Part shown: positions 17,648 to 25,837 of the stretch, piece after piece
How the letters are laid out: each line of letters opens with the position of its first letter
Position numbering within the stretch: position 1 is the first letter of the stretch
Assembly (NCBI RefSeq): GCF_030814655.1
Contig: NZ_JAUSVK010000001.1
Coordinates: forward strand, 1,693,501 to 1,757,500
DNA: 64,000 nt
Reading direction: 5' to 3'
DNA from: Labrys monachus
GTDB lineage: Bacteria > Pseudomonadota > Alphaproteobacteria > Rhizobiales > Labraceae
The notes under the pieces: model-generated
Seen by the model: the letters and a program-made list of their open reading frames with translations, nothing else
The model's database searches: none
What the model was told of the DNA's origin: nothing
Position numbers and translations under genes: made by a program

Positions 17648-18306
17648 GTGACGCTGGAGACGTCGCTCTATCTGCCGGTGAAGCGCTTCCTCGAGGACCT
17701 CGGCTTCGCGGTCAAGGGCGAGGTGGTCGGCTGCGACGTGCTGGCGCTCGGCGGCGGCGATCCGCCGATCGTGGTGATCGGCGAGTTGAAGCAGAGCTTC
17801 AATCTGGAGCTCATCCTGCAGGGGGTCGACCGGGCGGGCGCCTGCGACGAGATCTGGCTTGCCGCGCGCGCATCTCCGCGCGCGGCAAAGGGCGGGAAAG
17901 CGATGCGCGCTACCGCAATCTCTGCCGGCGGCTCGGCTTCGGCCTGCTCGGCATCACCGACCGCGACGAGGTGCAGATCCTGGTCAGCCCGGCTGCGCCG
18001 ATGCCGCGGCGGGACGCGCGGCGACGCTCCCGGCTCGTCGAGGAGCATCGCCGGCGCAGGGGCGATCCCGCCGCCGGCGGCAGCACGCGGGTGCCGGTGA
18101 TGACCGCCTACCGCCAGCAGGCGCTGGCCTGCGCCGCCGCGCTGGCCGAGCGCCCCCGCCGCCGGCGCGACCTGGCGATGATCGTCCCGGAGGCGGCCAA
18201 GATCCTGCAGGGCAACGTGTATGAATGGTTCGTCCGCGTCGAACGCGGCGTCTACGACCTCACGCCGAAAGGGCGCGATGCGCTGGAACGCTGGCCGCAA
18301 TCCTGA
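17648..18306 (+). pseudogene. DUF2161 family gene broken by a dinucleotide frameshift
   Basis: From a GTG at 17648 with GGAGG upstream the frame reads MTLETSLYLPVKRFLEDLGF ... VIGELKQSF ... DEIWLAAR, then leaves the expected path. The remainder (GKGRESDARYRNLCRRLGFGLL ... RRSRLVEEHRRRRGDP ... WFVRVERGVYDLT) continues in another frame to 18306. Both halves match DUF2161 (COG5482, a PD-(D/E)XK-like protein). The break sits in the run gccgcgcgcgc at 17861-17871; removing one GC pair restores AARISARGKG. It is either a true mutation, a slippage site or a sequencing error. Confidence 0.8.
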
Positions 18307-18339
18307 CCGACGGGCCGGCGGTTCCGTGCGGATGTTCTC

Positions 18340-19209
18340 CTATTTTCCGAGCGAGGCGGCGATGGTGGCGCCGAGATGCGCCTCGCAGGCGGTGCCGGGC
18401 CTGCCGAGCGAGCGCACGATCGTCATGTGGTCCTCGCCTTCCAGCCGATGCACCGGCGCCTGATGGCCCGCCTCGGCGAGATGGGCCGAAAAGCGCTGGG
18501 CCTGGTCGAAGAAAGGCGGCGTCTCGGCTGCACCGACGAGGATGCGGATGTCGCTTCCCTCGCACACCGTGCCGTCGCAGGGCGACCAGGCGGCGATTTC
18601 CTCCTCGGTGAGGCCGATCTCGGCCTGCAGGAAGCTGCGGGCGATCGGCGCGAGGTCATAGAGGCCGCTGACCAGCAGGACGGAGCGGACGGCCGGTGCC
18701 GGGACATCGGTTTCGAACGGGCCCCGGCCGACGAGGTAGCTGGCAAGATGCCCGCCGGCCGAATGGCCGCTGGCGCTGATCGCGGCGGGATCGCCGCCGA
18801 ACTCGGCGGCATGGGCCGCGATCCAGGCGGCGGCGCTTCGCACCTGCGCCACCAGCGTCGCCATGCGCGCGCCCGGCATCAGGGAATAGTCGACGATCGC
18901 CGCGATGGCGCCGCGCGCGGTGACGGCGTCGGCGACGAAGGCATAGTCGTGCCGCGTATTGGCCCGCCAATAGCCGCCATGCACGAAGATATGGATCGGC
19001 GCCGGGCGGCCCTGCGGCCCGTGGCCGGGGGGAAAGAACAGGTCGAGGCGCTCGTCGGCCTGTCCGCCATAGGCGAGGCCGAGACGCCCCGCCAGCCGGC
19101 CGCGCGTGGCTTCGCTCGCGGCGCGGTAGTCGGCGACGCATCTTTCGAAATGCGGAACATGGGCGCGGATCATGAAGGGGTCGGCGGTTTCGGCCATGGG
19201 TTCATCCAT
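18340..19209 (-). CDS. Alpha/beta hydrolase, kynurenine-formamidase-like
   Basis: 289 aa. HIFVHGGYWRANTRHDYAFVADAV supplies the HGGYW oxyanion motif and SASGHSAGGHLASYL the nucleophile Ser, with a late EGEDHMTIVR likely giving the catalytic His. This arrangement is that of the arylformamidase/esterase subfamily that also contains the gene at 34557. Here there is no kynurenine gene nearby, so the substrate (an ester or formamide) is undetermined. Confidence 0.85.
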   Translation of the reverse strand: MDEPMAETADPFMIRAHVPHFERCVADYRAASEATRGRLAGRLGLAYGGQADERLDLFFPPGHGPQGRPAPIHIFVHGGYWRANTRHDYAFVADAVTARGAIAAIVDYSLMPGARMATLVAQVRSAAAWIAAHAAEFGGDPAAISASGHSAGGHLASYLVGRGPFETDVPAPAVRSVLLVSGLYDLAPIARSFLQAEIGLTEEEIAAWSPCDGTVCEGSDIRILVGAAETPPFFDQAQRFSAHLAEAGHQAPVHRLEGEDHMTIVRSLGRPGTACEAHLGATIAASLGK

Positions 19210-19352
19210 CTGGCGGGGGTGACGGGCATGCGGAGCTTGGCGGCGGGCGACGCCCGGCTGAGCAATTCCCGGGACGTCGCCTCTCCGGCGAGGCCGGGCT
19301 GAAAGGGGTTCGGTACCGCCTCGGCGGCCTTATGATCCGGATGCCCGGAGCG

Positions 19353-20510
19353 CTACACGAAGGGCGTGAAGATGTCGGGGCGGCGGGGAAGCAGGCGCCC
19401 GAAATAGCGCCGGCCCTCGTCGGACACCGCATTGCTGCCGGCGAAGAAAGCCTCGGGCATATGCCGCGTCTTGCCGGCGACATGGCTCAGCGGCACGATG
19501 CGGGGCTCGGTGTGGAGGCCGTCATGATGCAGCACCACCGAGCCGCTGCCCAGGAAGGCGCTCTGCGCCGCGAATTCGCCCGCCGCGAAGGCTTCCTTGC
19601 GGTCGGTCGCGTCGATCACGCCGAGATAGCCGCGGGGCAGATAGCCGAGGGTGTCGACGCGGGCGCGCGCCTTGGGGAAGCGCGACTTCAGCGCCTTCTG
19701 GATCTCGATGCCGAGGTCGCCGCCGGTCAGCTGCACATTGCCGTGGGCGTCCCGTTCCAGGGCGCCGGCGGCGAGCGCTTCGGCGAGCGGGCGGCCGTCC
19801 TCGTCCTGCACCCCTTCGGACATCGAGACGATGCAGCGCCCGAGGCGATCCTGCACGGCGGCGACGTCGTCGAGGAATTGCCGGACCGAGAACGGCTTTT
19901 CCGGCGTGTAGACGAGATGCGGCGCGTCGTCGGGCGTGCGCTGCCAGGCCGAGGCCGCGGCGGTGAGGAAGCCGGCATGGCGCCCCATGACGATGGCGAC
20001 ATAGATGCCGGGCATGGCGCGGAAGTCGAGATCCATGCTGACGAAGGCGTTGGCGACGAAGGTGGCGGCCGAGATGAAGCCGGGGACGTGGTCGTTCTCG
20101 ACGAGATCGTTGTCGATGGTCTTGGGCGCGTGCACGAAGGCGCAGGGCCCGCTCGAGTGCCGGCGCAGCAGTTCCAGCGTTCCCGCCGTGTCGTTGCCGC
20201 CGATATAGACGAAGGCGCGCGCCTCGAGCCGCTCCAGGGCGGCGAGGATCGCCTCGCAGGCCTTCGGGTCGGGCTTGTCGCGGGTCGAGCCGAGGGCCGA
20301 ATTCGGGGTATGGCCGAGGCGCAGCAGGTCGGCGTCGCCGATGTCGCTGAGGTCGACGACGTCGCCGGCGGTGAGCCCCCTGACACCGTAGCGCGCGCCG
20401 AGGATGCGCAGCGAGGGATCGTGCCGCCGGGCCGCGGTGATCGCACCGCAGAGGGTCTGGTTGATGACGGCGGTGGGACCGCCCCCCTGTGCGATGACGA
20501 TGGACGGCAT
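19353..20510 (-). CDS. pfp: 6-phosphofructokinase, predicted pyrophosphate-dependent
   Basis: 385 aa from the ATG at 20510 (MPSIVIAQGGGPTAVIN), which has AGGGAGAG upstream. The PFK fold shows YIGGNDTAGT (102-111) and PKTIDND (129-135), with the catalytic Asp of TIDND kept. ATP enzymes have GGDG and PGTIDND at these places; Asp107 and Lys130 here are the residues that select pyrophosphate. It phosphorylates fructose 6-phosphate reversibly in the cytoplasm. It stands alone on this strand. Confidence 0.88.
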   Translation of the reverse strand: MPSIVIAQGGGPTAVINQTLCGAITAARRHDPSLRILGARYGVRGLTAGDVVDLSDIGDADLLRLGHTPNSALGSTRDKPDPKACEAILAALERLEARAFVYIGGNDTAGTLELLRRHSSGPCAFVHAPKTIDNDLVENDHVPGFISAATFVANAFVSMDLDFRAMPGIYVAIVMGRHAGFLTAAASAWQRTPDDAPHLVYTPEKPFSVRQFLDDVAAVQDRLGRCIVSMSEGVQDEDGRPLAEALAAGALERDAHGNVQLTGGDLGIEIQKALKSRFPKARARVDTLGYLPRGYLGVIDATDRKEAFAAGEFAAQSAFLGSGSVVLHHDGLHTEPRIVPLSHVAGKTRHMPEAFFAGSNAVSDEGRRYFGRLLPRRPDIFTPFV

Positions 20511-20747
20511 GGCTCTCCCTCGCGCCCGCTTGTTCTGGTCCGCCGTCACGACGGACGGCACCGGACGTGCGGCGATTGAAGCGGAGAACGCCCGTTCTTA
20601 CAACGCCTTTTCGGCAATGCGGCGCTGGACAGGCGCCCGGTAGCATCATACTTTGCAGCTTCCGTCCAGGTTGCGTTTCGGACGAGGGTTCATTGATCGC
20701 GGTGCGGCGCCAGGCCGCTGGATAGCTTTATGTCTTGGGGGATTTGG

Positions 20748-21167
20748 ATGGTGCGGACTCGTCTTGGAGTGCTCGTGGCTGCGTTCGCGGCCGTGGGCAT
20801 GGCGGTATTGTCGGGAGCCGCTTCGGCAGGGCCGGTGGAGAGCGATGTCAAGCGCAATACGCCGGCGGGTCTCTGGCCCATCCTGGCCTATGGCGAGGAT
20901 GATTGCGCCTCCTATCCGATCCGGGACCTCAAGATCACGGTGCAGCCCCGCCATGGGATCGCTGGCTTCGTCAAGGCGCCCTTCACGCTCGACGAGGCGA
21001 CGGGGCTGTGCAAGGGCACGCGGATCGAAGTGCCGTGGCTGGTCTACAAGCCCGCCAAGGATTACGTCGGCTCGGACACGGTCTCGATTTCCTGGAACAA
21101 GACATCCTATACCAATGACACGCACGTGACTTATATGACGAAGGATTTCGCCATTACGATAAAGTAG
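20748..21167 (+). CDS. Small secreted protein, paralogue A
   Basis: 139 aa from the ATG at 20748 with a GGGGG ribosome site. After the signal peptide (VRTRLGVLVAAFAA ... ASAGPVES) it reads as a beta-rich single domain: CASYPIRDLKITVQPRHG, LCKGTRIEVPWLVYKPAKDYVGSDTVSISW. Two cysteines probably form a disulfide. It is paralogous to the next gene. The YxPxxxYxGxDxxS pattern is seen in cadherin/Big-like repeats, so an Ig-like fold is possible; no function is known. Confidence 0.75.
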   Translation: MVRTRLGVLVAAFAAVGMAVLSGAASAGPVESDVKRNTPAGLWPILAYGEDDCASYPIRDLKITVQPRHGIAGFVKAPFTLDEATGLCKGTRIEVPWLVYKPAKDYVGSDTVSISWNKTSYTNDTHVTYMTKDFAITIK

Positions 21168-21272
21168 ATGCCCTATACGCTCGGGCGTAGCCGAATCACG
21201 CTGCGGAGAGCTATCGGCAGAGGGGATATGCATCAATTTCCGGGGTCGATACGTCACTTGCCGAGAAGATAT

Positions 21273-21698
21273 ATGGATATGCAGTTGCGCCGCGGCACGT
21301 TGGCCGCCGCCATGCTCGCCGCAGCGGGTCTTGCGTTTTCGGGGGCCGCCGCGCTCGCGGGACCGCTCGAAACCACCGTCCCACGCAATGCGGCGGCGGG
21401 GCTTTTTCCGGTCATGACCTACGGAAAGAGCGATTGCGGCTCCTATCCGGTGGCCGAGCTGAGGGTCACCGAGAAGCCCCGGCACGGCACCGTCACCTTC
21501 GTGAAGAAGCCTTTCACCCTCGGCAAGGAAGCGGGGATCTGCAGCGGCACCCGCTTCGAGGTGCCATGGCTGATCTACCAGCCCGCCGTGAACTATGTCG
21601 GCCCCGACAGCGTCTCCATCTCGTGGAAATGGACGCTCTACAGCAACGGCACCATCATGAAATACGCGACCAAGGATTTTGCGATCACCGTGAAATAG
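21273..21698 (+). CDS. Small secreted protein, paralogue B
   Basis: 141 aa from the ATG at 21273 (GAGAAG upstream; an ATG at 21279 is also possible). The mature part shares with paralogue A the pattern GPxExxVxRNxxAGLxPxxxYGxxDCxSYP, KPFTL, ICSGTRFEVPWLIYQPAVNYVGPDSVSISW and the ending TKDFAITVK. Tandem duplication followed by divergence is clear. Both cysteines are conserved. It is probably periplasmic or secreted. Confidence 0.75.
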   Translation: MDMQLRRGTLAAAMLAAAGLAFSGAAALAGPLETTVPRNAAAGLFPVMTYGKSDCGSYPVAELRVTEKPRHGTVTFVKKPFTLGKEAGICSGTRFEVPWLIYQPAVNYVGPDSVSISWKWTLYSNGTIMKYATKDFAITVK

Positions 21699-21720
21699 CG
21701 CCCGCCGCAGCGGCGGGCCG

Positions 21721-22248
21721 TCAGGGCTCGCCCGGCCAGGACGACTGGTCGTGCGGCAGCCGGCCGGAGGGATCGTGCACGCTCACGCGGTGGGGCAGGC
21801 CGTCGCCCCAGCGCCAGAGCACGAGATTGTCCATGCCCGGCCGCGCGCCCGAGGCGAAGGACGGAACCAGGATTCCGGCGGCGCCGGCCTCGGTGAGGCG
21901 CTCCGTTGCGGTCCAGGAGGCGGGCTTGCGCCGCGAAGCGCGATCGAGCGCCCAGGCGCAGGCGAGATCGGCGAGCGTCACCTCCGCCGCGCGCCGGGTG
22001 TCGTCCGTGCGCAGGTCGACGACGTCCTCGGCGTCGACGTCGTAGGTGCAGACGGTCAGCGGCTCGAAGCGGTGGCCGAATCCATGCGCGACTTCCAGGA
22101 AGAGGCCTTCCAGCGTCAAGGCGAGATAGAGCGCCGGCACGCCTGGGGCGTTGAATCGGCCGCCATGGATCGCCGCGCCGGCGCCCGAGGTCGGCGAGAA
22201 CGCCCATTTCGGATCATGGCCCCGATAGCACAGGCCCTGGAACCTCAC
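21721..22248 (-). CDS. RES-domain toxin
   Basis: 175 aa. LCYRGHDPKWAFSPTSGAGAAIHGGRFNAPGVPALYLA has the RES family pattern, with the GGRFN arginine; a conserved glutamate follows in FLEVAH and the serine in VPSFASG. RES toxins degrade NAD+ by an ADP-ribosyltransferase-like fold. The start overlaps the antitoxin stop by four bases (ATGA), which is typical of RES/Xre modules. Confidence 0.9.
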   Translation of the reverse strand: MRFQGLCYRGHDPKWAFSPTSGAGAAIHGGRFNAPGVPALYLALTLEGLFLEVAHGFGHRFEPLTVCTYDVDAEDVVDLRTDDTRRAAEVTLADLACAWALDRASRRKPASWTATERLTEAGAAGILVPSFASGARPGMDNLVLWRWGDGLPHRVSVHDPSGRLPHDQSSWPGEP

Positions 22249-22739
22249 GCAAAGCCGCCCAGCGCGATATGATCGAGATAGTCCCGCACCGCGCCGGCCC
22301 GGCCTTCCTTGACCAGCGATTCCGCCGTCCGGCCGCCGAAGGCGGGCAGGGGCTCGGCGCGGTACCAGGCCATCGCCTGCCGCTCGCTGCCGGCCCAGGC
22401 GGCGATGCGCGCGACGATCTCCAGCATTTCGGTGACGCGGCTCTGCGTCCGCGCCGCCACGGCGCGGCTGACGCGCTGCAGCGTTTCGGGCCGCAGGCCG
22501 ATCGTCTCGGCGAGCTGGCTCTTGGACATGCCGAAACGGTCGATGACGCGGTCGACCTGGACGAGGCCATTGTCGTCGAAGAAGCTGGTGACGAAGCGCG
22601 TGCCCGGCCGGATGCCCTCGGCGGGCAGCGGCAGGCCGTCCCGCCCGGCGTCGGGCGGCGTGGCTTTTCTCGATGTCCTCGCGGGTGATCCCGACATTGG
22701 CCCCGTGCTCGCTTTCAGCATTGTCGCACCGGAAGACAT
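22245..22739 (-). CDS. Xre/MbcA/ParS-type antitoxin for the RES toxin
   Basis: 164 aa from the ATG at 22739. A helix-turn-helix region (VIDRFGMSKSQLAETIGLRPETLQRVSRA, 65-93) precedes the C-terminal MbcA/ParS domain (AWAGSERQAMAWYRAEPLPAFGGRTAESLVKEGRAGAVRDYLD). This domain shields the toxin active site and represses the operon in known systems. It is directly upstream of the RES gene. A frame open further upstream to 23321 is not used. Confidence 0.9.
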   Translation of the reverse strand: MSSGATMLKASTGPMSGSPARTSRKATPPDAGRDGLPLPAEGIRPGTRFVTSFFDDNGLVQVDRVIDRFGMSKSQLAETIGLRPETLQRVSRAVAARTQSRVTEMLEIVARIAAWAGSERQAMAWYRAEPLPAFGGRTAESLVKEGRAGAVRDYLDHIALGGFA

Positions 22740-22871
22740 GTAATCATGCCGCTCACTATGACAAGGCGGCGCGGGCCTGTCCAGTCGATCCGGCAGGAGG
22801 GCGGCCGCCTTTCGTCGGCGGAGGCCGGGTGATAGGCTTGCCGCCGCGGCTTCGTGCCGATGGGAGGTGCC

Positions 22872-23285
22872 ATGCCCCGCCTGGAGCGCATCGTCGAGAC
22901 GGCCGTCTATGTCGAGGATCTCGACCGTGCGGCCGCCTTCTATGAAACCGTGCTGGGGCTGGAGGCGCTGGTCAGGCTGGAGCGGCTCCATGCCTTCGAC
23001 GTCGGCGGTTGCAACGTCCTGCTGGTGTTCAAGCGCGGCGCGTCCGACGAGACGCAGATCGTGCCGGGCGGCTCGATCCCGCCCCACGACGCCAGCGGCC
23101 GCATCCATGTCTGCTTCGCCGTTCCGGCCGCGGACCTCGCCGCCTGGGAAGCCCGCCTCGCGGCCCATGGCGTCGCGGTCGAAGGGCGGGCGGAGTGGCC
23201 CGCCGGCGGCCGCAGCCTCTATTTCCGCGATCCCGACGGCCATATGCTGGAACTGATGACGCCTGGCGTCTGGCGGACCTATTGA
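22872..23285 (+). CDS. VOC-family (glyoxalase/bleomycin-resistance-like) protein
   Basis: 137 aa from the ATG at 22872, with GGGAGG four bases before it. IVETAVYVEDLDRAAAFYETVLGL is the first module, and RIHVCFAVPAADLAAWEARL with SLYFRDPDGHMLELMTPG the second. The metal ligands are plausibly the His of RIHV and the Glu of MLELMTP. It is read divergently from the RES/Xre module. Substrate unknown. Confidence 0.87.
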   Translation: MPRLERIVETAVYVEDLDRAAAFYETVLGLEALVRLERLHAFDVGGCNVLLVFKRGASDETQIVPGGSIPPHDASGRIHVCFAVPAADLAAWEARLAAHGVAVEGRAEWPAGGRSLYFRDPDGHMLELMTPGVWRTY

Positions 23286-23331
23286 GGGCGGCGCTTCGCG
23301 TTTTGGACGGGAGATCCGCAAACGTTCCGCT

Positions 23332-23970
23332 TCACAATCCCGCAGCGTCGATGATCACATAGGCTTCGGCGCCCCGGCGGTCGTGGCGGACGACATAGGT
23401 CCGGCCGTGTAGGGTCAGGGTGATCGGGCGGCCGGGCGCGAGGCTGTCCGCCTTCAGGCCGCCAGCCTCGGCGACCACGCCGCGGAACTGCGCGTCGAGG
23501 CCGGGATCCGGATCGCTCTCGGCGGTGACGGCGCATTCCTTGCGCGCCCGGACCTGCACCGAGAAGGCGTTGCCGGGCGCCATGCCGACCATGCCGGCGC
23601 CGAGGTCCATCTGCGGCTTCACGCCGAATTTGCGGGCGGCGGCCATCGCCTTGTCGAAGGACGGCGCCGTCGCCAGGCAGACGTCGCGGAAGGCGATCAG
23701 CGCCTTGTCGGTCACCGCCGCGTCGGAGGCGAGGGCGGGGGAGGCGAGCGCGCAGGCCAGGACGACGGTGGCGGCGAACGGCCCCTCGACCGGCTTGCCG
23801 CCGACCTTGAGGTTCCTCGCCGTCTTCTCGGTGAAGCGGAACACCCGCCACGGCCCGATGCGCAGCACGTCGATCCAGGCCTGCATCGACCTTTCGAGAT
23901 CGCGCGACAGGAAGGCGATCTGCTGGATCTGGCGATGCTTGTTGAGTTCGCGCAATTCGTCGTTGGTCAA
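23332..23970 (-). CDS. Chimera: truncated VOC N-terminus joined to a secreted-protein gene
   Basis: 212 aa from a TTG at 23970, which has GGAGGAGA upstream and aligns with the ATG of the VOC gene at 10508. Residues 1 to about 62 match that protein almost residue for residue (TNDELRELNKHRQIQQIAFL, SMQAWIDVLRIGPWRVFRFT, VGGKPVEGPF). The frame then runs into AATVVLACALASPALASDA, a typical signal-peptide core and cleavage site, and a mature secreted protein (FRDVCLATAPSFDKAMAAARKFG ... LHGRTYVVRHDRRGAEAYVIID). The native N-terminus of the secreted protein has been replaced, so its export is doubtful. Confidence 0.8.
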   Translation of the reverse strand: MTNDELRELNKHRQIQQIAFLSRDLERSMQAWIDVLRIGPWRVFRFTEKTARNLKVGGKPVEGPFAATVVLACALASPALASDAAVTDKALIAFRDVCLATAPSFDKAMAAARKFGVKPQMDLGAGMVGMAPGNAFSVQVRARKECAVTAESDPDPGLDAQFRGVVAEAGGLKADSLAPGRPITLTLHGRTYVVRHDRRGAEAYVIIDAAGL

Positions 23971-24126
23971 GGCCGTCTCCTCCCCGCATCCGAGGCCGGG
24001 CAGACTCCGGCAATCCCGGCCGAAAGGCAAGGCCGGGCTTGGGGCCGATGGGGCGGCGGCCGGGCGGGCGGAACCGATGGCGGGAGCTCAACGTTACCAA
24101 ATTGTAATGCAACCGAGGATACCGAC

Positions 24127-24387
24127 ATGAAAAACATCAGAACCCAGGCGTGCGCTGTCCTGCTCGGCGCGACGGCCCTGGCCTTCGTCGCCATGGGCGC
24201 ATCGGCGCGCATCGTCTGCAACGAGGAGGGCGATTGCTGGCATGTGCAGTCGGATTACGAATACCGCCCCGAATTCCGGCTGACGGTCCATCCCGACGAC
24301 TGGCAGTGGCAGGACGAGCACAAATATCGCTGGCGGGAGCATCAGGGCCGCGGCTATTGGCGCGGCGGCGAATGGTCGGATTTCTGA
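24127..24387 (+). CDS. Small secreted protein (ARIVCNEEGDCWH type)
   Basis: 86 aa from the ATG at 24127. The signal peptide (KNIRTQACAVLLGATALAFVAMG) precedes ASARIVCNEEGDCWHVQSDYEYRPEF and an aromatic, charged tail (DDWQWQDEHKYRWREHQGRGYWRGGEW). Proteins of this pattern occur widely as hypotheticals in rhizobial genomes. Two nearby cysteines could form a disulfide or bind metal. It is divergent from the chimeric gene. Confidence 0.72.
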   Translation: MKNIRTQACAVLLGATALAFVAMGASARIVCNEEGDCWHVQSDYEYRPEFRLTVHPDDWQWQDEHKYRWREHQGRGYWRGGEWSDF

Positions 24388-24473
24388 GCGCCGCGGCCGC
24401 CGCCGCGATCGGGGGTGGCCAAACCGCGCGATCGGCATAGAGTGGCGGCCAACAACAAGATCGGGAGGCCGCC

Positions 24474-24713
24474 ATGTCTGCTCCAGCATTCGACATCGTC
24501 TCGAAATCGCGTCGCGAGGTCGAGATCGCCCATCATGACGAGGGCCATCGCTACAAGTTCAGCGTGACCACCAACGGGGCCGGCAAGCGCGTGCTGGCCG
24601 ATACCACCGAGACGGTGGCGGCCGCGGCCGCCAAGCATCCGCCCGAATGGTATTCGGCCAGCGCCCGCGCCTTTGCCACCACCGTGGCGCACCGGGCGCA
24701 TGCGATCGATTGA
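24474..24713 (+). CDS. Small conserved hypothetical protein
   Basis: 79 aa with GGGAGG before the ATG. The sequence FDIVSKSRREVEIAHHDEGHRYKFSV ... LADTTETVAAAAAKHPPEWYSASARAFA is hydrophilic, with no signal peptide or membrane segment. I do not recognise the family. Codon usage matches the flanking genes, and the ribosome site supports expression. Confidence 0.6.
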   Translation: MSAPAFDIVSKSRREVEIAHHDEGHRYKFSVTTNGAGKRVLADTTETVAAAAAKHPPEWYSASARAFATTVAHRAHAID

Positions 24714-24734
24714 GGGCGAGGGCGCTGCCGGTCA

Positions 24735-24780
24735 TCCCGGACGCGATGCGGCACGTCAGTGACGCATCGCAAATCCGGGA
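24735..24780. repeat. REP-like palindrome
   Basis: TCCCGGA-N-GCGATGCG (24735-24750) pairs with CGCATCGC-N3-TCCGGGA (24763-24780). Together with the next palindrome it opens a long gene-free stretch. Confidence 0.6.
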
Positions 24781-24813
24781 TCGCGCGCAGGATGAGGTTC
24801 CCCAGGCGCGCGG

Positions 24814-24858
24814 TCCCGTGTCTGCACCGCACCCTTGCAGGGTGCGATGCGCACGGGA
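24814..24858. repeat. REP-like palindrome
   Basis: TCCCGTG at 24814-24820 and CACGGGA at 24852-24858 enclose an inner GCACCC/GGGTGC stem, followed by TGAC. It forms a pair with the palindrome at 24735 and suggests a BIME-like unit. Confidence 0.55.
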
Positions 24859-25837
24859 TGACGATGGCTCTGCAGGCATGCGTCTTCGTCGCCGCGCCCT
24901 GAGCGGGCCGGATTGTGCAAGGGAAGATCGGGGCGGCGACGGCTGGTCTCGTGTCAGCCGTGGTGCTGTGTATCGGTGGTCGTGAGGAATCGTGGCCTGG
25001 CATGTTGTGCAAGGCCGCCGTCGCCCCTTTCCCGCCGGGCCGGGCGCGCCAACAGGCAACGCACCGGGGCCCGGCTGTTTCCCGTCGCTCCGGATCAAGC
25101 CTGCGGCCTGAACCGGATTGCCGGACGGGAGGCATCGCCGGCGCCGGAGGGCACGGTTCCCTCCCTTGCCAGCCACGCCGGACAGGCCCCGCGCCCTTCA
25201 CCGCTTCCGGGCCAGGGAAGCCGGTCGGGACGCGCAAAGCCTCACCCACGGAACGGGCGGGACAGGGGCCTTGGCGGACGGCTTATGTCTTCGCCGCACC
25301 CCGCCGGCCGGGCAGCCGGGTCCCCGTGCTGCTGCGGCCGCGGACGCTGCGGGCCGGGTTTGCCGGCCGCCGGCGTCCGACAAGGCGATCCGGCCTGGAA
25401 GGCCCCGCTATTCATCCTTTCGGACGATTTGCGAGCGGCCGGCGCCTCTCCTGTCTCGCGCGGGATCTGCGGCAGGCCCGAAGGCGGCCCGATCCCGGCA
25501 CGTTCCTCATCAAGCCCCGTGTGCAGACCTGACGGCCGGGTGATCGCACACCCGGCGCTACCGGATGTCGGCGGTCCCGGCATTGCTCGTGAGAGCAATG
25601 GGGCGGTCTGCAGCGATCCCCCTCGGCGCCGGCCCCGTCCTGGTTTCCAAGCCAGGACGAAAATGGGAGGGCGCCTTGATGCGGCTGGCGCGCCGCAGGC
25701 GAACCGGGATCGGCCGGAGTGGGTGGAAGGCACGGGGCGGTATCGCGAACCTTGGCCCCGCCGCGCTTCGTTCCGAGGGAAAGTAGGCCATGGCGGAGGG
25801 CGGATGTCAAGGTTTGTACGTGTTTTGTTCCGATTAG
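24859..25837. other. Gene-free stretch of about 1 kb before the IS element
   Basis: Long frames exist in all directions because of the GC content, but none has a ribosome site, a recognisable domain or plausible composition. Fragments such as cgggatgacg and gccgggcg resemble eroded repeats. I see no real gene here. Confidence 0.5.
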
